In this document: in pieces, positions 1-7,998 of the stretch
How the letters are laid out: each line of letters starts with the position of its first letter
Numbering within the stretch: the first letter of the stretch is position 1
From: Lactococcus garvieae
Lineage (GTDB): Bacteria > Bacillota > Bacilli > Lactobacillales > Streptococcaceae
Length of the DNA: 64,000 nt
Direction of reading: 5' to 3'
Assembly: GCF_016027715.1 (NCBI RefSeq)
Contig: NZ_CP065691.1
Span: 1,087,954 to 1,151,953 of the forward strand
Made by a program: the position numbers and the translations under genes
The notes under the pieces: generated by a model
The model's database searches: none
Seen by the model: only the letters and a program-made list of their open reading frames with translations
What the model was told of the DNA's origin: nothing

Positions 1-537
1 GACATTACTGTGCAAAGTGAAAAAAGAACAGGAACTTATAGTGATATCAATAGCGCCTTTCCAAGTAACAAAATTTATAACGGTGAATATCGTAAATTCT
101 TGATAAACCACGGGCAGCATCCTCAAAATGCTAGCTATGCTTATGTTATTCTTCCAGAAGCAACGCAAGAAAGTCTTAAAAACTATACTCAAGAAAATGC
201 CCTTAAAATTCTTGAAAACACTGAAAGTATTCAAGCTGTGCAAATGGAGAATGCTGGTTATTTAGGAATTAATTTTTGGGCTGCTACAGGAGGTACCATA
301 GCAGACATCACAACGGACAAGCCTATCTCCTTGTTAAAGCAAACAAAGCAGTCTAAAACCACATACACCATTGCAAATCCAACTCAAATCAATGAGATAG
401 CTCATATCCAGTTGTCAAAAGATTTCAAGCAGATTCTTTCAATGAGCGAGGGCATGAACTTTGATGAAGCCACGCACACTTTAAGCATTGACTTTTCAGG
501 AAGTGCGGGAAATCCAAAACAAATAGTTGTAGAGTGA
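1..537 (+). CDS. Polysaccharide lyase family 8 (hyaluronate-lyase-like), C-terminal fragment
   Basis: The reading frame is open from base 1, so the start lies outside the window and only about 178 C-terminal residues are seen. The stretch with the YAYVILP motif, followed by a late beta-rich part, matches my knowledge of the C-terminal beta-sandwich of family 8 lyases (hyaluronate, chondroitin or xanthan lyases), which cleave uronic-acid polysaccharides outside the cell by beta-elimination. The catalytic Asn/His/Tyr lie upstream and cannot be checked, so the substrate is unknown. A GTG at base 10 is in frame but is unlikely to be the true start because the homology continues through it. Confidence 0.8.
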   Translation, partial: DITVQSEKRTGTYSDINSAFPSNKIYNGEYRKFLINHGQHPQNASYAYVILPEATQESLKNYTQENALKILENTESIQAVQMENAGYLGINFWAATGGTIADITTDKPISLLKQTKQSKTTYTIANPTQINEIAHIQLSKDFKQILSMSEGMNFDEATHTLSIDFSGSAGNPKQIVVE

Positions 538-593
538 TGTAGTTCAATAGGCACATCTTTCCTACTGCTTATTAGTTGTTTCAGGAAAAACAT

Positions 594-770
594 TTGAAAA
601 AAGTAATTATAGGACTTGATGACTATACGTATGGGGTAGTATATTCAGCCTTTTCCGAAGATGAAAACTATCTCCTAGTAGGGAGCATGGTTTCATCTGC
701 ACTTGATGTAAGCCGAGCCAAAAGAGAACTCAGAGAAATAAAGCAAATTTTACTCGAAAAAAATCCTTAA
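594..770 (+). CDS. Small hypothetical protein, 58 aa
   Basis: I do not recognise this protein. A TTG at 594 sits 8 bases after an AGGAAA-type ribosome binding site. A TTG at 576 is in frame but has no such site. The predicted product is soluble, begins MKKVIIGLDD and ends in a charged helix. It follows the polysaccharide lyase by about 55 bases and is closed by a strong hairpin terminator, so it is probably the last gene of that transcript. Confidence 0.5.
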   Translation: MKKVIIGLDDYTYGVVYSAFSEDENYLLVGSMVSSALDVSRAKRELREIKQILLEKNP

Positions 771-790
771 GATAAGATTCAATAAATCAA

Positions 791-836
791 AAAAACAGAG
801 AGTATCAAACCCTTGCTAGGATACTTTCTGTTTTTT
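791..836. terminator. Bidirectional rho-independent terminator
   Basis: An AAACAGAgAGTATC arm pairs with GgATACTtTCTGTTT and is flanked by A and T runs. It lies between converging genes and can end both the 594-770 transcript and the minus-strand adhesin gene. Confidence 0.85.
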
Positions 837-845
837 AATTATTGA

Positions 846-2477
846 TTATAATGTATGCTTATCCTTCTTTTTCATCCTGTACAATGCCAGCATCAAAGCT
901 GTCAGGCCTAGGGCCCCTGTTATTGTCAAAGGATCTTTTTCACCTGTGTCTGGTAAATCAGTAGTTTCTTCTAAAACTTCAGAAACAGTAGGAAGAGCCT
1001 CAACTTTCTTCTCCTCTTCACTTGTAAGTAAATCAGTAGGTAATTCTGGACTAACTTCTTCCTCAATTTTCACTTTAGGCGCTTTAGGCGCAACTTTTGG
1101 TTCATCTTTTTTGTTCTGCTCAACAGGTGGCGTTTCAGGCCTAACTTTTTCTTCTTCTTTTTCTTTGACAGGTGGGTCTACTTCGTCTTCTAGTAAGGAA
1201 ATATCCATTGTTGCAAGGTCAGGTGCTAAAAATTCAGTAACATTCGGGACATCAACTGTATATATAGGTACTATCTGAGGCTGTGCTTGAATCGGATCTG
1301 ATAAAGTTGTCCCATCTTCATTTATTCCCACGAGATACAGAAAAGCGTAAATTTGACCTAGACCTTGATAGCCGTTATTTACTGCTACCAGTACGTCTTC
1401 AATGACAATTTTTTCTCTCGCAGTTAAACCACCATATATTGGATCATGACCATTTTGCTCAAGAACTTCGAGTGTACCTCCATCTCCTTCCATGATTGAG
1501 TTAAAGTTAAATTGCTCATCTAAAAGCATCCATGTGATAACCTGTGTAATTACCCGATATTCGCCATCAAGTTGACCATAAGCATCAACAAGATAATTAT
1601 AAGCTGAGACGATACGTTTATACTGCTCTGGTGTCATATCTCGTCCACCTTGTGCAGCAAAGTTATTGTCAAAAGGATTTACATCAAGCAAGTAACCAAT
1701 CCCCGTATTCATTTCTCCCTCACCTGAAAAATGATGTGATCCTAAGTAAGCGCAGAAAGAAGGTATAGGCAAAGCACCCTCTATTCCCTGAGGAGAGATG
1801 CTCATATCAAAAATATCAGCAAACCCCTTTGTGCTCCAGGCATGCCCTTCTGGTACCGAGAAAACTCTGCGCCATTCGGATGGGTTGTAAGTATAATTTA
1901 CTTTATAGAGTTGGTTTCCCTCATAGTTGTAGCCCATTTCTGCCAGTATCCAGGCGGTAATATCACCGTCAGAACCAAAAAAGTTATCACGTTGCTCTTG
2001 TGTCCAAAGTAAGGCCTTGTAGTCGGAGAGTAAGATGTCATAAGCCATATTCAAGGCTTTATACTCTTGTTCCAGCATTTCAATAATCGCCTCAAGCGCA
2101 TCACGATCTGCAAGTGTTTTTAAGGCTTCATAGTTTTGCTTATCTGCGTTAAAGACAGCAAGTCGCGTATTATAAGCTGACACATCCGTATTGTATGCCG
2201 CAATTGCCTCACTGAACCTTGCTTCAGCCTCCATTGACCAAGTTGCTGAATACTCCGAAACAAGTGACACTATTTTGTCTTGAGTTTGCATCAAGCGATC
2301 TAAAAATTCTGTGTCTGATTCGCTTGCGGCTTCTACTTGTAAAGCCAGATGCGCCCCAGTCGATGTATCTTCAGCTTTGGCCAGAATCTTCCCTAACCCT
2401 TTGGTATTTCCTCCTAAGGCGGCACTTAACATTGCTGTTCTAATCACTGTATGTGCAATCTTTTGTCGTTTATCCAT
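846..2477 (-). CDS. LPXTG-anchored surface protein with thioester domain
   Basis: This 543-residue protein is probably a wall-anchored adhesin. It ends with LPDTG, a hydrophobic segment and a KKKDKH tail, a standard sortase A signal. Residues about 50-160 are helical. Residues about 165-400 resemble a Gram-positive thioester domain: Cys242 in FCAYLG and Gln312 in TQVITW fit the Cys-Gln pair that forms the intramolecular thioester used for covalent host attachment. A Pro/Glu/Lys-rich stalk follows (about 430-505). The N-terminus is positively charged but only weakly hydrophobic, so the export signal is atypical. Family membership is inferred from motifs only. Confidence 0.75.
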   Translation of the reverse strand: MDKRQKIAHTVIRTAMLSAALGGNTKGLGKILAKAEDTSTGAHLALQVEAASESDTEFLDRLMQTQDKIVSLVSEYSATWSMEAEARFSEAIAAYNTDVSAYNTRLAVFNADKQNYEALKTLADRDALEAIIEMLEQEYKALNMAYDILLSDYKALLWTQEQRDNFFGSDGDITAWILAEMGYNYEGNQLYKVNYTYNPSEWRRVFSVPEGHAWSTKGFADIFDMSISPQGIEGALPIPSFCAYLGSHHFSGEGEMNTGIGYLLDVNPFDNNFAAQGGRDMTPEQYKRIVSAYNYLVDAYGQLDGEYRVITQVITWMLLDEQFNFNSIMEGDGGTLEVLEQNGHDPIYGGLTAREKIVIEDVLVAVNNGYQGLGQIYAFLYLVGINEDGTTLSDPIQAQPQIVPIYTVDVPNVTEFLAPDLATMDISLLEDEVDPPVKEKEEEKVRPETPPVEQNKKDEPKVAPKAPKVKIEEEVSPELPTDLLTSEEEKKVEALPTVSEVLEETTDLPDTGEKDPLTITGALGLTALMLALYRMKKKDKHTL

Positions 2478-2591
2478 TTTCTTTCCTTTCTACTTATTAT
2501 TTATTTTTATATTATATTAATTATCTCATTTTTTTCATAAATGTTACAACAATATCTGTTTTGTAATTAAACTCACTTTTTAACATACCGT

Positions 2592-2630
2592 AAAAAGCCT
2601 AATAAGTTTATATACTTATCAGGCTTTTTT
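2592..2630. terminator. Bidirectional terminator hairpin
   Basis: The AAAAAGCCTAATAAGT arm pairs with ACTTATCAGGCTTTTT over a 6-base loop, with T runs on both strands. It lies between the SRP RNA gene and the adhesin gene, both on the minus strand, and ends the SRP RNA region. Confidence 0.8.
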
Positions 2631-2651
2631 CTTTCCTCTAATTGTGAGCAC

Positions 2652-2730
2652 AAAAAAGAGCACATAAGTCCCATACTTAGTGCTGCTACCGTCAGGTCCT
2701 GACACGCTTCGTAAGAAACTTATTGCTCCG
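2652..2730 (-). ncRNA. ffs: Signal recognition particle RNA, small bacterial type
   Basis: Read on the minus strand, this segment has the SRP RNA apical core: GTGTCAGGACCTGACGG followed by AGCAGCACTAAG. Its ends (GAGCAATAAGT and ACTTATGTGCTC) pair into the long basal stem and are followed by six T residues. At about 79 nt it fits the short SRP RNA that binds Ffh and guides membrane proteins to the translocon. A promoter lies directly upstream. Confidence 0.9.
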
Positions 2731-2736
2731 AAATTT

Positions 2737-2766
2737 ATTATAACATACTTCTTCTTATTTTGACAA
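2737..2766 (-). promoter_or_regulatory. Promoter of the SRP RNA
   Basis: A -35 box TTGTCA (2766-2761) and a -10 box TATAAT (2742-2737) are separated by 18 bases. The expected start of transcription is near 2730, the 5' end of the SRP RNA stem. Confidence 0.75.
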
Positions 2767-2797
2767 GTTGTGGCCGTGAGAAAACTCTTTTAAATTT

Positions 2798-3247
2798 TTA
2801 TTTTTTTGATTTATAGATTGCCACTGCGCGTTCGTAGTCCTCTTTCATTGTGGGAAATTGCTTTTTAATTGCATTGGCTCCAATAAAATAAAAGACAATA
2901 ACTAAGATTAATAATATAAAATTCAGTAGAGAAAGGACGACCGCAAGAGGACTACCTTGAGGATTAGCAATGATACTGATAAGATAAAAAATAGATAAAA
3001 CATTATAAACATAATATAAAATAGGTGCCACATGGCAGATTTTAGATGCGTGAATACGTTTATAATTTACATGAGTAATAATAGCAAAGACAAAAATAAT
3101 CATGCCCGCTGCATTAATGGTAAATCCAAAGAAGACAGCAAGAAAAAGTACGATAAGCCCAATAGGGATACTGATACTATTTAACCATGCTCGGTAAGGT
3201 GCTGTTTCTTCTTTATAACGTTGTTTTGGTGTTTTTTCTACTTCCAT
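2798..3247 (-). CDS. Hypothetical membrane protein, 149 aa
   Basis: I do not recognise a family. After a charged N-terminus (residues 1-20) there are about four hydrophobic segments (roughly 24-40, 44-60, 75-95 and 103-125) and a basic C-terminal tail. The product is therefore an integral membrane protein with short loops. It is a stand-alone gene between the SRP RNA and the tadA operon, on the same strand as both. Confidence 0.6.
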   Translation of the reverse strand: MEVEKTPKQRYKEETAPYRAWLNSISIPIGLIVLFLAVFFGFTINAAGMIIFVFAIITHVNYKRIHASKICHVAPILYYVYNVLSIFYLISIIANPQGSPLAVVLSLLNFILLILVIVFYFIGANAIKKQFPTMKEDYERAVAIYKSKK

Positions 3248-3331
3248 TATGTTGTCCTCAGTCTTTTTATTAGTTCTTGTCTATGTTAGCAAAATATCCT
3301 TTATTTTACAAAGCAAGCTTGACGTTTTTTC

Positions 3332-3365
3332 AAAAAAAGAACAGTTAGTTCTGTTCTTTTTTTTC
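3332..3365. terminator. Terminator overlapping the end of tadA
   Basis: AAAAAGAACAG pairs with CTGTTCTTTTTT over a 6-base loop. The hairpin includes the last codons of tadA, so the AAG/AAA-rich C-terminus of TadA is also the terminator arm. Confidence 0.85.
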
Positions 3366-3836
3366 TTTATTTTTTTTTCTTCGATTTTGGAAAAAATCTT
3401 TCATGATATTTGCACATTCTTCTTCCAAAACTCCTCCTTCAACGGAGACTCTATGATTGAGACGTTTATCTTCCAGTATTTGGTACAAGCTCACTGTCGC
3501 CCCAAACTTAGGGTTGGTTGCGCCAAAGTAAACCTCAGGTATTCGAGCTAAGCCGATAGCTCCCGCACACATGACACAGGGTTCAATCGTGACAAATAAA
3601 GCACAGTCAAGCAAACGCCAATTACCGACAGCTTCATTTGCTGCTTCAATCGCACAAATCTCGGCATGGTGAGTGGCACGTGCATCCAGCTCACGTCGAT
3701 TGAAGCCCCGTGCGATGATTTTACCTTCATGGACAATAACTACACCAATAGGGACTTCTTCATTTGCTGCTGCCTTTTCGGCCTCAATCAAGGCCTGACC
3801 CATAAAGTACTCTTTTTCTTCCTGACTAAACTCCAT
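3345..3836 (-). CDS. tadA: tRNA-specific adenosine deaminase
   Basis: TadA converts adenosine 34 of tRNA-Arg(ACG) to inosine. The sequence carries the zinc-binding deaminase motifs HAE (in HHAEICAIEAAN) and PCVMCAGA, in the right order and spacing. The ATG at 3836 overlaps the stop codon of the upstream hydrolase gene (TAATG), which implies translational coupling. A start four codons earlier exists but has no properly spaced ribosome binding site. The product is about 163 aa with a Lys-rich tail, the usual size. Confidence 0.92.
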   Translation of the reverse strand: MEFSQEEKEYFMGQALIEAEKAAANEEVPIGVVIVHEGKIIARGFNRRELDARATHHAEICAIEAANEAVGNWRLLDCALFVTIEPCVMCAGAIGLARIPEVYFGATNPKFGATVSLYQILEDKRLNHRVSVEGGVLEEECANIMKDFFQNRRKKNKEKKEQN

Positions 3837-4570
3837 TACACCGTCCATCTCTCATGTGGTCGAGCTAAGTTTACGGAAATATCTCCTGCAATTTCTTGCG
3901 CTTCATCACGCAGTACTTCTAAATCACCAACTTGGGGTAGGTGAGTTAAGATAAGCCGTTTGACATTTGCCTGAGCTGCAATCTTTCCTGCTTCCACACT
4001 GGACAAGTGATTAGGCATATTGGCTTTATCTCGGAAAAAGTAAACATCCGCAAGCAAGATATCCGCATCTTTTGAAAATTCTACAAGTGCGTCAAAATAT
4101 CCAGTGTCGCCAGTATAAACCAAAACCTCACCTGTTTCTCGCTCTACAATACGCATCGCATAACAAGTGACTGGGTGGACCGTTTTCAAAAACTGAATAT
4201 CAAAGGGGCCAAGAGAAGTGCCCTTTTCTATATCGTATGCAATCCCCTTGCTGACATTTTCCAAAGTGAGTTTTGAAAATTCATATTCATTCTCATCATG
4301 ACCATAGATGGGTAAGATATCTGGTTTATCTGCTTGCAGTTGACGGTATTGACGTAAGGCCCCGAGGTCAGCAATGTGATCTTCATGATAGTGGCTCAAA
4401 ATGATGGCATCCAAATCATTAGGAGAAAGCTCATGTTCAAGCTCAGTTACCGCACGTGAGCCTGCATCCAGTAAAAGGTTGAAGCCATCTTGACTTTGTA
4501 ATAAATACGATGTTGTTCCGGCATCGCGGGTTGGATATCCTCCCCAGACACCAAGTGCTGTTAATTTCAT
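3836..4570 (-). CDS. Metallo-beta-lactamase-fold hydrolase (YhfI-like)
   Basis: The 244-residue protein has the metal-binding SHYHEDH signature near residue 60, a TVHP motif near residue 125, YTGDTGY near residue 150 and LTHL near the C-terminus, the usual order of metal ligands in RNase Z/phosphodiesterase-like members of this fold. It is cytoplasmic. The substrate is not known. It lies in a three-gene overlapping operon (membrane protein, hydrolase, tadA). Confidence 0.8.
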   Translation of the reverse strand: MKLTALGVWGGYPTRDAGTTSYLLQSQDGFNLLLDAGSRAVTELEHELSPNDLDAIILSHYHEDHIADLGALRQYRQLQADKPDILPIYGHDENEYEFSKLTLENVSKGIAYDIEKGTSLGPFDIQFLKTVHPVTCYAMRIVERETGEVLVYTGDTGYFDALVEFSKDADILLADVYFFRDKANMPNHLSSVEAGKIAAQANVKRLILTHLPQVGDLEVLRDEAQEIAGDISVNLARPHERWTV

Positions 4571-5238
4571 ATTTTTTCCTCTCTTTCAAATCTCAACATA
4601 AAGTAAACAATAATTAAAAAGGTGCTAGACACAAGCAAGGTCCAGTTTCCAAAGATATCTGCACTATAAGTTCCGAGTATTGTCCCTAAGAAGAAGGCTC
4701 CAACCAAACTCGCGAATACTTTAAAGTTCTGCAAATATTGTCGTTCATGGGTCAAGGTATAGTTGGTTAAATTAACCATGGTTGACTTCAAATTACCGGT
4801 CATCATGATACTCCCATAAGGAAGCCCTCTCGTTTTACTAAACGTGTCGTGCTGAATCGCCATAAAGAAGGATAGAAAGCCGACAAAGATAGAAACGGGC
4901 AACTTCAAAACTGTCGCATAAAGCAGTGTGAAAATAGTTATTCCAGACCACTGCAGTAAAAGCAGATAAATGGTATCTGGTTTATGTTTTTTTCTCAAAT
5001 AATAGGCATAAATATTTTTAAATATCACGCCACAAGAAAAGAAGAGAACCGGAATCATAAAATCCGCCACACGTACAAAGTTACCTTTGGCTAAATATAC
5101 AGCTGCTTGTATCATGTTCCCCGTCTGCATACCTATGAAACGCCCATTAAAATGGAAAAAGGAAAAAGCATCCATAAATCCCGCATTCATAGCTAAGAGG
5201 GAAGCAACTCTTAGTTTTTCTCTCGTTTCAGTGTTCAT
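4567..5238 (-). CDS. DUF1275 (YoaK-family) membrane protein
   Basis: A 223-residue integral membrane protein with about six hydrophobic segments. The N-terminal features GFMDAFSFF and TGNMIQAA, and the later TGNLKSTMVN, are the hallmarks of the DUF1275/YoaK family, of unknown transport function. Its stop overlaps the start of the hydrolase gene (ATGA). The ICE left end begins upstream of this gene, so insertion probably replaced its natural upstream region. Confidence 0.75.
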   Translation of the reverse strand: MNTETREKLRVASLLAMNAGFMDAFSFFHFNGRFIGMQTGNMIQAAVYLAKGNFVRVADFMIPVLFFSCGVIFKNIYAYYLRKKHKPDTIYLLLLQWSGITIFTLLYATVLKLPVSIFVGFLSFFMAIQHDTFSKTRGLPYGSIMMTGNLKSTMVNLTNYTLTHERQYLQNFKVFASLVGAFFLGTILGTYSADIFGNWTLLVSSTFLIIVYFMLRFEREEKI

Positions 5239-5310
5239 ATACTTATTATATCATGCTTGCTCTGCTTTAGCGCCCCCATACTACTATATACTCCCATTTC
5301 CCAATCTATA

Positions 5311-5382
5311 GTTTATTGGAAAAACTTTATTTTCCTTCCAAATCCTCTCACTTCCTATTACTTTTGGTTAATATTTGGTTAG
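5311..5382. other. Left end of the ICE: putative att core and integrase arm sites
   Basis: GTTTATTGG at 5311 resembles the GTTTACTGG seen at a right-end copy (37548). Two GGTTA-type sites (TTTTGGTTAAT at 5362 and TTTGGTTAG at 5374) lie just before the integrase stop. The same paired GGTTA sites recur at 34790, 37498 and 40022. This is the expected layout of an attachment site: core, arm sites, integrase gene. The exact crossover cannot be fixed from one sequence. Confidence 0.5.
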
Positions 5383-5385
5383 TTT

Positions 5386-6513
5386 TTATACAGACAAATT
5401 ATTTAACTTCTCGTCTAAATTTTCTTTCATATTTTTAGTCACATGGCTATAGACTTGTAAAATCATTTTCTCGTCAGAATGTCCTACTCTCTCCATAATA
5501 AGTTTAATAGGTACATTCATTTCAACCAACAAAGTGATATGAGAATGTCTTAACATATGTAAGTTATATTTACGATTTTCAGTTTCTTCTCCTAAACATT
5601 CTCGACACATTTTTTTAAACACATAAGTTAGGTGATTTGTGTTAAAAATTTTCCCTCTATTGCTTAAAAAAAGAAATTCATCATCTGACATTGTCTTATG
5701 GAAATACTTTAATATTTCAACACATCTGTCATTTATTGAAATTGTACGATAAGAGTAAATTGTCTTAGGAGATAATAGTTGACGATCATTAGGCACGTAA
5801 CCATGGCAATTTAATGTATGATGGATATCTAATAATTTATTTTCTACATCTACATTTTGCCATCTCAATGCAAGAGCTTCGCCTATGCGCAATCCAGTTA
5901 AAAACAAAAATTCAAATAACAATCTTTTTCTATCATGTATATCATATTTAGAAATATAATTAAGGACTATCTTCATTTCTTCTGTAGTCAAAAATTTATT
6001 TTGCTTTCTTTGAATCTCCTCCAGTGTAGCCCTACTTCTAGGTAAAATAACTTGACTTATAGGATTGGTTTCTATATACCCCATCCCTACAGCATACTCA
6101 AAAAATAGTTTATAGTAAGATTTACGTAAGGATCTTGTTGCCCCTGAAAGCCCTGAGTTTAAAAGAAAATGCTGTATTTTCTGTGAAGTAATCTCCGAAA
6201 TATTATTATTGCCAAATTTTCTTATAAACTTTTTAAAAGCATTCTCCTCGACATTACGAGTGGAAGCCTTTATCTCTTCATTTCTTAACTGTCGCCATTC
6301 TGTATATATTTCTTGAACAGATAGTACATTCTTTTTTTCGCTTTTTGATAAACTTTTTTCTATTTTTTTATTCAATCTATTTTTAGCTTCAGATTGTGAA
6401 GCACGACTTTTTGAGTACATAGTTACCGTGACTTGTCGCCACTTTCCTTGATTTTCATCAAAATATTTCTCAAAATATCGATATTTTCCGCTTGCTAATT
6501 TTTTATAAAACAT
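5386..6513 (-). CDS. int: Tyrosine recombinase (ICE integrase)
   Basis: Catalyses integration and excision of the element. The C-terminal catalytic domain shows the expected residues: Arg in TGLRIGEALALRW (about residue 206), HxxR in LHMLRH (about 315), His in VGHSDEKM and the nucleophile Tyr in VYSHVT (about 353). The N-terminal part carries an AP2-type arm-binding region and a SAM-like core-binding domain. The ATG at 6513 has AGAGGAA upstream; a TTG seven codons earlier does not. The length of about 375 aa is typical for Tn916- and phage-type integrases. Confidence 0.92.
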   Translation of the reverse strand: MFYKKLASGKYRYFEKYFDENQGKWRQVTVTMYSKSRASQSEAKNRLNKKIEKSLSKSEKKNVLSVQEIYTEWRQLRNEEIKASTRNVEENAFKKFIRKFGNNNISEITSQKIQHFLLNSGLSGATRSLRKSYYKLFFEYAVGMGYIETNPISQVILPRSRATLEEIQRKQNKFLTTEEMKIVLNYISKYDIHDRKRLLFEFLFLTGLRIGEALALRWQNVDVENKLLDIHHTLNCHGYVPNDRQLLSPKTIYSYRTISINDRCVEILKYFHKTMSDDEFLFLSNRGKIFNTNHLTYVFKKMCRECLGEETENRKYNLHMLRHSHITLLVEMNVPIKLIMERVGHSDEKMILQVYSHVTKNMKENLDEKLNNLSV

Positions 6514-6553
6514 CTTTTTTCCTCTTACAAGCAAGAAAATGTGTGTGTATTGA

Positions 6554-6760
6554 TTATAACATTTTCTTGTGTTGCTCTTCTTTATATCTCATGAATTGAT
6601 AATATCCTGATAAACTGATACGCCTTAAATCCCTACTTGGTTCTAAAATATATTTTGAATATTCCGTTTTAGACATTTCAGTTAAATGTTTTTCTACTGT
6701 TTTCACAGACCATTGAAAAATAGTCGCAAGCTGATACTTAGTTTTTAAATCTACTAACAC
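6554..6760 (-). CDS. Excisionase-like small DNA-binding protein
   Basis: A 68-residue protein with a predicted helix-turn-helix (around TKYQLATIFQWSVKTVEKHL) directly upstream of the integrase, the usual place for an excisionase. GTG start at 6760 behind AAGGAGGGAG. The C-terminal part with SGYYQFMRYKEE recurs in a homologous protein at 37886-38074 that has no integrase. The function is inferred from position and size; it could also be a regulator of int. Confidence 0.65.
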   Translation of the reverse strand: MLVDLKTKYQLATIFQWSVKTVEKHLTEMSKTEYSKYILEPSRDLRRISLSGYYQFMRYKEEQHKKML

Positions 6761-6778
6761 TTTCTCCCTCCTTTATAC

Positions 6779-6812
6779 AAAAAAAGAAGGACAAGATTTC
6801 TCTCGTCCTTAA
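6779..6812 (-). terminator. Terminator after ardA
   Basis: On the minus strand AAGGACgAGA pairs with TCTtGTCCTT and is followed by seven T residues. It separates ardA from the excision module, suggesting that int and xis are expressed separately or by read-through. Confidence 0.75.
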
Positions 6813-6867
6813 TATTCACCGATTTTATTTTTACATTGTAGCAATTAACACTGCCTAAACTAATTTC

Positions 6868-7359
6868 TTAAATGTTACGTACATAGCCATGTGATGTTTG
6901 AGAATAATCACTTATTGCTAAGTCACGACCATAAGCTGCATAGTTGAAATACTGTTCTAAAGTTGCTTGGCTTAGAGTTTCTACTCCTCCCATTTGTGCA
7001 ACCAATTCTGCAGCTAAATCTTCATCATCTTCAGCTTCTACAAATTCCAAGTCATCTTTACAAGAAATAATATCATCTATTGAATATATTTCCAGAAATT
7101 CTTTGATATGGTCTAAATCGGAGATTTCTTCTAGTTTTTCCGCATAATCATTAAGTTCACTAATAGAAGAGTATTCGCCTACTGAAAATCCATAAAAATT
7201 TTCGAAATCATGAATTGCATATTCTTCCCCATGCTCTGGATCAAGCTGCAATTCTCGTTCAACTCTTCCCATATCAACTGGCAGTTCGTACCACTTGCCC
7301 CTTGTATTACCATTATTGTAGCTACTTAAGTTTACAATATATATTTTTGGTGTTTCCAT
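6868..7359 (-). CDS. ardA: Antirestriction protein ArdA
   Basis: ArdA is an elongated acidic DNA mimic that blocks type I restriction enzymes and protects incoming single-copy DNA in a new host. The 163-residue protein is strongly acidic throughout and has the family pattern: the N-terminal IYIVNLSSYNNG-type strand, then IHDFENF and the Tyr/Asp-rich C-terminus. Tn916 carries ardA in a comparable place (orf18). It is flanked by terminators on both sides, so it may have its own control. Confidence 0.85.
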   Translation of the reverse strand: METPKIYIVNLSSYNNGNTRGKWYELPVDMGRVERELQLDPEHGEEYAIHDFENFYGFSVGEYSSISELNDYAEKLEEISDLDHIKEFLEIYSIDDIISCKDDLEFVEAEDDEDLAAELVAQMGGVETLSQATLEQYFNYAAYGRDLAISDYSQTSHGYVRNI

Positions 7360-7375
7360 ATCTTCTCCTTTAAAA

Positions 7376-7406
7376 CAAAAAAGACTTGTTCCACGACAAG
7401 TCTTTA
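7376..7406 (-). terminator. Terminator at the end of the transfer operon
   Basis: On the minus strand AAAGACTTGT pairs with ACAAGTCTTT over a CGTGGA loop and runs into a T tract. It lies between the lipoprotein gene and ardA. Confidence 0.8.
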
Positions 7407-7476
7407 CTTCTTAATCTTTATATGAAATGAACCTCATGATTCATCTCTTATTCTATTTGTACTCAAAATATCCTCC

Positions 7477-7998
7477 TCAATTCATTAATGGAAAATCAAC
7501 ACTAGAGATTAAATAATGATTGTTTTTTTGCTCCACATTTATTTTTAATACCTGTGGTGTCACCTGATTGCCATTAAGCGAATAGGTAATCAAAGCCAAG
7601 TATTGTCCTTCTTCTCCTTCATAAATATCTGAAGAAATAATGGATGATTCCATTTTTATTTCTTTATCCACTTTGACTAAGTGCAGCTTCTTCTGAACCT
7701 CTGAAGTACAAAAAGCTTTCGTCAATTCATTACGCTTGTTTTCTGAATCATAATTGTAATAACTGCCAAGAAATTCTCCGACTACATCTTTTGCTTTTGC
7801 TGCTTCAAATTTATCTTCAGAAGTTGATGTACTTTTAGAAGGTTTATTCGATTCCATCTTTTCATCTGAAGATGATTTTTTTATTTGTTGCGAAGATGAA
7901 ACTTCTACTTTATCTGGCTTAACAATTTCATTATTGCCACAAGCTGAAAGTAACAATAATGAGGAAACTCCAAATATTAATAAATTTACTTTTTTCAC
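7477..7998 (-). CDS. Conjugation-module lipoprotein
   Basis: The signal sequence ends in the lipobox LLSAC at residue 20, so the mature protein is a lipid-anchored extracytoplasmic protein of about 150 residues. A Ser/Lys-rich linker is followed by a C-terminal domain of about 100 residues whose pattern resembles NTF2-like folds such as the TcpC C-terminus, but this is a weak inference. Its start overlaps the stop of the wall hydrolase gene (ATGA), which ties it to the mating channel. Confidence 0.65.
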   Translation of the reverse strand: MKKVNLLIFGVSSLLLLSACGNNEIVKPDKVEVSSSQQIKKSSSDEKMESNKPSKSTSTSEDKFEAAKAKDVVGEFLGSYYNYDSENKRNELTKAFCTSEVQKKLHLVKVDKEIKMESSIISSDIYEGEEGQYLALITYSLNGNQVTPQVLKINVEQKNNHYLISSVDFPLMN